In this document: positions 6,319 to 9,280 of the stretch, piece by piece
Position numbering within the stretch: the stretch's first letter is position 1
Layout: each line of letters begins with the position of its first letter
Source: Synergistaceae bacterium
GTDB lineage: Bacteria; Synergistota; Synergistia; Synergistales; Aminobacteriaceae
DNA length: 9,280 nt
Assembly: GCA_017458545.1 (NCBI GenBank)
Contig: JAFTBA010000101.1
Span: 1 to 9,280 of the forward strand
Direction of reading: 5' to 3'
The notes under the pieces: generated by a model
What the model was told of the DNA's origin: nothing
Databases searched by the model: none
What the model saw: only the letters and a program-made list of their open reading frames with translations
Position numbers and translations under genes: made by a program

Positions 6319-6711
6319 TTATATCGTGCTTTCGAGAAGCTCAACGGCATTCCTCACGCAGTCATCGCACGAACAAAGTACTTTCCCTGTTCCGACTCCC
6401 TTAATCTCCTTGCAGATTGATCCTCCGCACATCTCAGTGAACCTCCTGTGAAGTTCCTTAGCCTCATTCCTGATGGGCTTGCCCTTGTACTTCGTCAGCC
6501 CCAGTACCATTTCAGCACCGCATAACGCTCCGCAAGTACCTTCCATGCCGCCCATACCAAGCCCGAAACCTGCTCCGATTCTCCTCAATACGTCCTCATC
6601 AATCCCTGTCTCTTCGCTGAACACACATGCTACTGCCTGACAGCAATTATAATGTGCGTCTCCGGTCCTGTTCTTTAATTCTACTGCCCTGTCCTGTTTT
6701 AACGTTGTCAT
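6319..6711 (-). CDS. C_GCAxxG_C_C family redox-active protein
   Basis: This 130-residue soluble protein fits the C_GCAxxG_C_C family, small proteins of anaerobes thought to be redox-active, often found beside oxidoreductases or transporters; no biochemical role is firmly assigned. The family signature is visible: YNCCQAVA (C23, C24), then GMEGTCGALCGAEMVLGL (C60 to G65, the C-G-A-x-x-G core), CGGSICKEI (C95, C100) and a C-terminal CSCDDCVRNAVELL (C113, C115, C118). Ten cysteines in 130 residues exceeds the core motif, with extra ones at C24, C29, C64, C95, C113 and C115, which suggests metal or disulfide chemistry. The ATG at 6711 has GGGAG seven bases upstream. It lies 52 bases behind the YD-repeat gene and upstream of the nitroreductase gene, so a shared redox role with the latter is possible but unproven. 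Confidence 0.9.
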   Translation of the reverse strand: MTTLKQDRAVELKNRTGDAHYNCCQAVACVFSEETGIDEDVLRRIGAGFGLGMGGMEGTCGALCGAEMVLGLTKYKGKPIRNEAKELHRRFTEMCGGSICKEIKGVGTGKVLCSCDDCVRNAVELLESTI

Positions 6712-6718
6712 TTTTTTA

Positions 6719-6752
6719 CTCCCTTGAATTTTAGCTCAGTTGAAATATTATA
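6719..6752 (-). promoter_or_regulatory. Ribosome binding site and candidate -10 box of the C_GCAxxG gene
   Basis: On the minus strand GGGAG (6723-6719) lies 7 bases before the ATG at 6711 and is a good ribosome binding site. A perfect TATAAT occurs at 6752-6747. I find no good -35 at the right distance, which would fall in the end of the upstream gene, so independent transcription is uncertain. Confidence 0.4.
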
Positions 6753-6763
6753 CTTCCTCGCGT

Positions 6764-9280
6764 TCATTTCACCCATTCTTCTCCTGTCTTATTCCCTGCT
6801 GAGTCGTACTTAAAGAGCTTTTTGTTCAATAAATGCCGGTCTGCATCGTACTGAGCCTCTTCAATCCGCCATCCGTAAGAATTATATACATACACTGCCT
6901 TATGTATTCCGTCATGCGATGAATCGGGTTTCTCTTCAGTATCGAAAAGTTCTTCAGACAGTATTTTGTTCTTGGCATAATACGAACGTTTCAAATGATG
7001 CTCACAGGCTTTTCCCTTGTAATGACGACGGCAGGGCTTACCGTCAGCATCAAAATACCATATATCACTCTTGTTCCCGTAAGGATCGTAAGCATATACA
7101 ACTTTGAAATATCCGTTTACGTATAACGGTTTACCGTCAGCGTTATATGTTTCTATTGAGGCAATCTGACCGAAACTGTTATAGCTTTTGACTTCCCTTT
7201 GTATCAGTTTACCGTCTGTGTCGTATAAACTCCGCTCGGTCTCATGTCCGAAAGCATCATATTTATACGCAACTTTATGAAAACCGTCCGAGATTTGTAC
7301 AGGCTGATACATATTTTCATCGTTGTAATAACTCTCTGTTAAGACCTTGCGCATGGCATTGTATGTCCTGACAGTATGAAATGCCTTTTTGAGAAGGGAT
7401 TTACGATCCGTAAGAGTGTCACGCAAATAAAGTATTGAATTTTGTCTGTACAGAGGTTCTCCGTTCCCGTCGTAATACCAGACATCTGTCTCATTGCCGA
7501 AAATATCATGACTCATTACCTGTATCGCGTAATCTATCGGCAAACTCTTAAATTCCTTAGTCCTGTTGGGAATAAACAGTTTGTTTTCACCGTTAAGCCA
7601 GCATTCTTTGCAGCGTCTTCCGTAAGCATCATACTCCCATTTACGCACAAGAACATCTCCTTTACCGCCCGTATATCTGACGGCATAAGTAGAAACTAAC
7701 CTTCCCAGTGAATCGCGTTCATACTCCTGAACTATCCATGCTTCTTTCTCGCCGTTCCTGTATTCCAGATATTTACTTGTTTTACCGTGACTGTCATACT
7801 CCTGTTCAATTATTACCGAACCGCCCGTATTGCCGTAAGCATCAACTGCTTCGCCTTTGCTGTTGAAACGGTATTTTTTTGTTTCGTTGCCGTGACTGTC
7901 GTACTCATAACAGACATATTCTACCTGCCTGTTCAGCATTTCCTGATATTGGCTGTTCTCTTCCCTGACATACTGAATGCTCTTGAGTCTACCGTTATCG
8001 TAGTACTCAAACCGCTTTGAGTAACAATAATATTCATCAGGCTGAATCATGTGATTATTTTCAGCGTCATAGTAAGTTGTACTGGCCTTGTTGCCCTTGT
8101 TGTTGTAAGTGTATTGAACCGCTGAATATCCGTCAGTGATAACCGTACGTTTGCCGTCAGAATCGTAATAGCGTTCCCAAATTTTGAGGCCGTTCTCGTC
8201 ATATTCATATTCAGCTGAGGCATAACCCTGAGCGTTTGCCGTAAGTCTGCCTGTTTTGTCGAAACATTTTTCGGATATGCGGTTACCGTCCTTCCAGTCA
8301 TAGGTGTATTTTGCCACACCCGATGAATCTGCTGCAGGTTTACCCTCTTCATCGTAATATGACTGGCTGTCCTTGTTGCCCTGATAATAGGTATAGCGTT
8401 CCTCAGCATATCCCCATGAAGTAAGAACCCTTTTGCCCTCTGTATCAGTGTAAGTTAATCCTGATAATTTGTTTTTCACAGTATCGTAGTCAACTGTTAT
8501 TGAAGCATAGCCGTATTTGTTGAGCATGAGGTTTCCGTTTGCGTCAATTCTATCGATTATCTTAGTGAAGCCGTTTTCGTAACTGTACTTATAACCGTAC
8601 ACGTTTTCATCGGTATTGACAGCAGGGTTGTCTTCGGTATCAAGAAACATTACCTTAGACCTCTGACCGTCAGAGTTATATTCAGTGCGTACACCTGAAT
8701 ATCCGCCTGAGATTGTCGTTCTTCTGCCGTCAACACCGTAGTAATAATTTCCTGTGATTCTTCCTTCGCTGTTCCGTGTAACCTCAACACGGAAATTTCC
8801 GTCTTTATGCATACAGGGAGCAAGTTCTGTGTCATAGTAACTCGCTGAAGTAACGAATCCTTTTTCAGGGTCATAAGTGAATACCCCTTGAGCTAAATTG
8901 CTTTCCCTGTTCAATACACGTTCACCGTTTACGCCATAGCACGACCAGCTCAGTACGTTGAAATATTCATCATAATCGCACAAGGTAAACGATATGCCTC
9001 TTATATCGAGTACAGGGCTGCCGTTCTCATCGTAACACCCTGATTTTATGCCGTAAGGCGTATTGCCGTAATCCGTCCGCACAAAATAAACCCCGTCAAT
9101 CGATGTAGGTTCTCCGTTTTTATCGAGAGCCTGAGTCTCAATAGCCCTTCCCATACCGTCATATTTATGCATGAAGCCCCATCTGCCTTTGATGTCCTGT
9201 GTCGGAGTACCTCTTTCATCCCTTCCTCCGGTGTTGTCGCGGCGGAAAAGTTTTTTGACGACATAACCGTTCTCATCGTA
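6764..9280 (-). CDS. Large YD/RHS-like tandem-repeat protein (N-terminal part outside window)
   Basis: The minus-strand frame is open from the window edge (Y-D-E-N-G) to TGA at 6764-6766, 838 residues, so the ATG at 9172 is internal and the real start lies beyond 9280. The whole visible part consists of about 26 degenerate units of 25-50 residues, most often 31-33. The pattern is Y-D/N-x-x-G-x(6-8)-Y-D-x-D/E-G-K-x(5-9)-G-Y-A/S-x(5), rich in Tyr, Asp, Gly, Asn and Lys. This resembles YD repeats of RHS-type proteins, which fold into beta-strand shells, but no RHS core signature or toxin domain is seen, and the protein simply ends on a repeat (YDSAGNKTGEEWVK). No membrane segment or cell-wall anchor is visible. 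Units become more irregular towards the C-terminus. Such proteins are usually surface-exposed or secreted; whether this one is depends on the unseen N-terminus. Confidence 0.82.
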   Translation of the reverse strand, partial: YDENGYVVKKLFRRDNTGGRDERGTPTQDIKGRWGFMHKYDGMGRAIETQALDKNGEPTSIDGVYFVRTDYGNTPYGIKSGCYDENGSPVLDIRGISFTLCDYDEYFNVLSWSCYGVNGERVLNRESNLAQGVFTYDPEKGFVTSASYYDTELAPCMHKDGNFRVEVTRNSEGRITGNYYYGVDGRRTTISGGYSGVRTEYNSDGQRSKVMFLDTEDNPAVNTDENVYGYKYSYENGFTKIIDRIDANGNLMLNKYGYASITVDYDTVKNKLSGLTYTDTEGKRVLTSWGYAEERYTYYQGNKDSQSYYDEEGKPAADSSGVAKYTYDWKDGNRISEKCFDKTGRLTANAQGYASAEYEYDENGLKIWERYYDSDGKRTVITDGYSAVQYTYNNKGNKASTTYYDAENNHMIQPDEYYCYSKRFEYYDNGRLKSIQYVREENSQYQEMLNRQVEYVCYEYDSHGNETKKYRFNSKGEAVDAYGNTGGSVIIEQEYDSHGKTSKYLEYRNGEKEAWIVQEYERDSLGRLVSTYAVRYTGGKGDVLVRKWEYDAYGRRCKECWLNGENKLFIPNRTKEFKSLPIDYAIQVMSHDIFGNETDVWYYDGNGEPLYRQNSILYLRDTLTDRKSLLKKAFHTVRTYNAMRKVLTESYYNDENMYQPVQISDGFHKVAYKYDAFGHETERSLYDTDGKLIQREVKSYNSFGQIASIETYNADGKPLYVNGYFKVVYAYDPYGNKSDIWYFDADGKPCRRHYKGKACEHHLKRSYYAKNKILSEELFDTEEKPDSSHDGIHKAVYVYNSYGWRIEEAQYDADRHLLNKKLFKYDSAGNKTGEEWVK

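Noticed and set aside
8047..8409. Second minus-strand frame inside the YD-repeat gene
   Set aside because: It overlaps fully with the clear YD-repeat frame, shows no recognisable domain, and is explained by the biased composition of the repeats.
9170..9172. ATG at 9172 as the start of the YD-repeat gene
   Set aside because: The frame is open to the window edge and the extra 36 residues contain the same repeat motif (YDENG), so the gene continues beyond 9280.

Overview
This window looks like a chromosomal segment of a bacterium, probably an anaerobe. The fabF-rnc gene pair, frequent TTG starts, a C_GCAxxG_C_C redox protein, a nitroreductase and long repeat-rich proteins (Sel1, YD/RHS-like) would fit a host-associated anaerobe such as a Synergistota or Clostridia-like lineage. 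That assignment is inference from gene content only. There is no rRNA or tRNA, and I see no transposase, integrase or CRISPR array.

Left part, plus strand (1-5064). The window opens inside a gene for a TIR-domain protein with one membrane segment and fifteen Sel1 repeats; its start lies outside the window. A 109-base gap with a consensus -10 box leads into three tightly overlapping genes: fabF (3-oxoacyl-ACP synthase II), rnc (RNase III) and an exported protein that resembles zinc/manganese ABC-transporter binding proteins but lacks the usual metal-ligand motif. The overlaps (23 and about 11 bases) suggest translational coupling in one transcript. All three most likely start at TTG.

Right part, minus strand (5067-9280). 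Transcribed towards the left are a large YD/RHS-like repeat protein (incomplete at the right edge), a small cysteine-rich C_GCAxxG_C_C protein, and a nitroreductase-family flavoprotein with an N-terminal extension. The nitroreductase gene converges on the plus-strand operon with only 2 bases between the two stop codons.

The most striking non-coding structure is in the 274-base gap upstream of the nitroreductase gene. A perfect consensus sigma-70-type promoter (TTGACA, 17 bases, TATAAT, minus strand) runs directly into a 96-base array of a perfect 7-base repeat. The repeat shares bases with the -10 box, covers the predicted transcription start and would form most of the 5' leader of the nitroreductase mRNA. 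This is the best candidate here for an undescribed regulatory arrangement, for example a contingency locus. The second is the TIR-membrane-Sel1 protein, whose predicted topology places the repeats outside and the TIR enzyme-like domain inside the cell.
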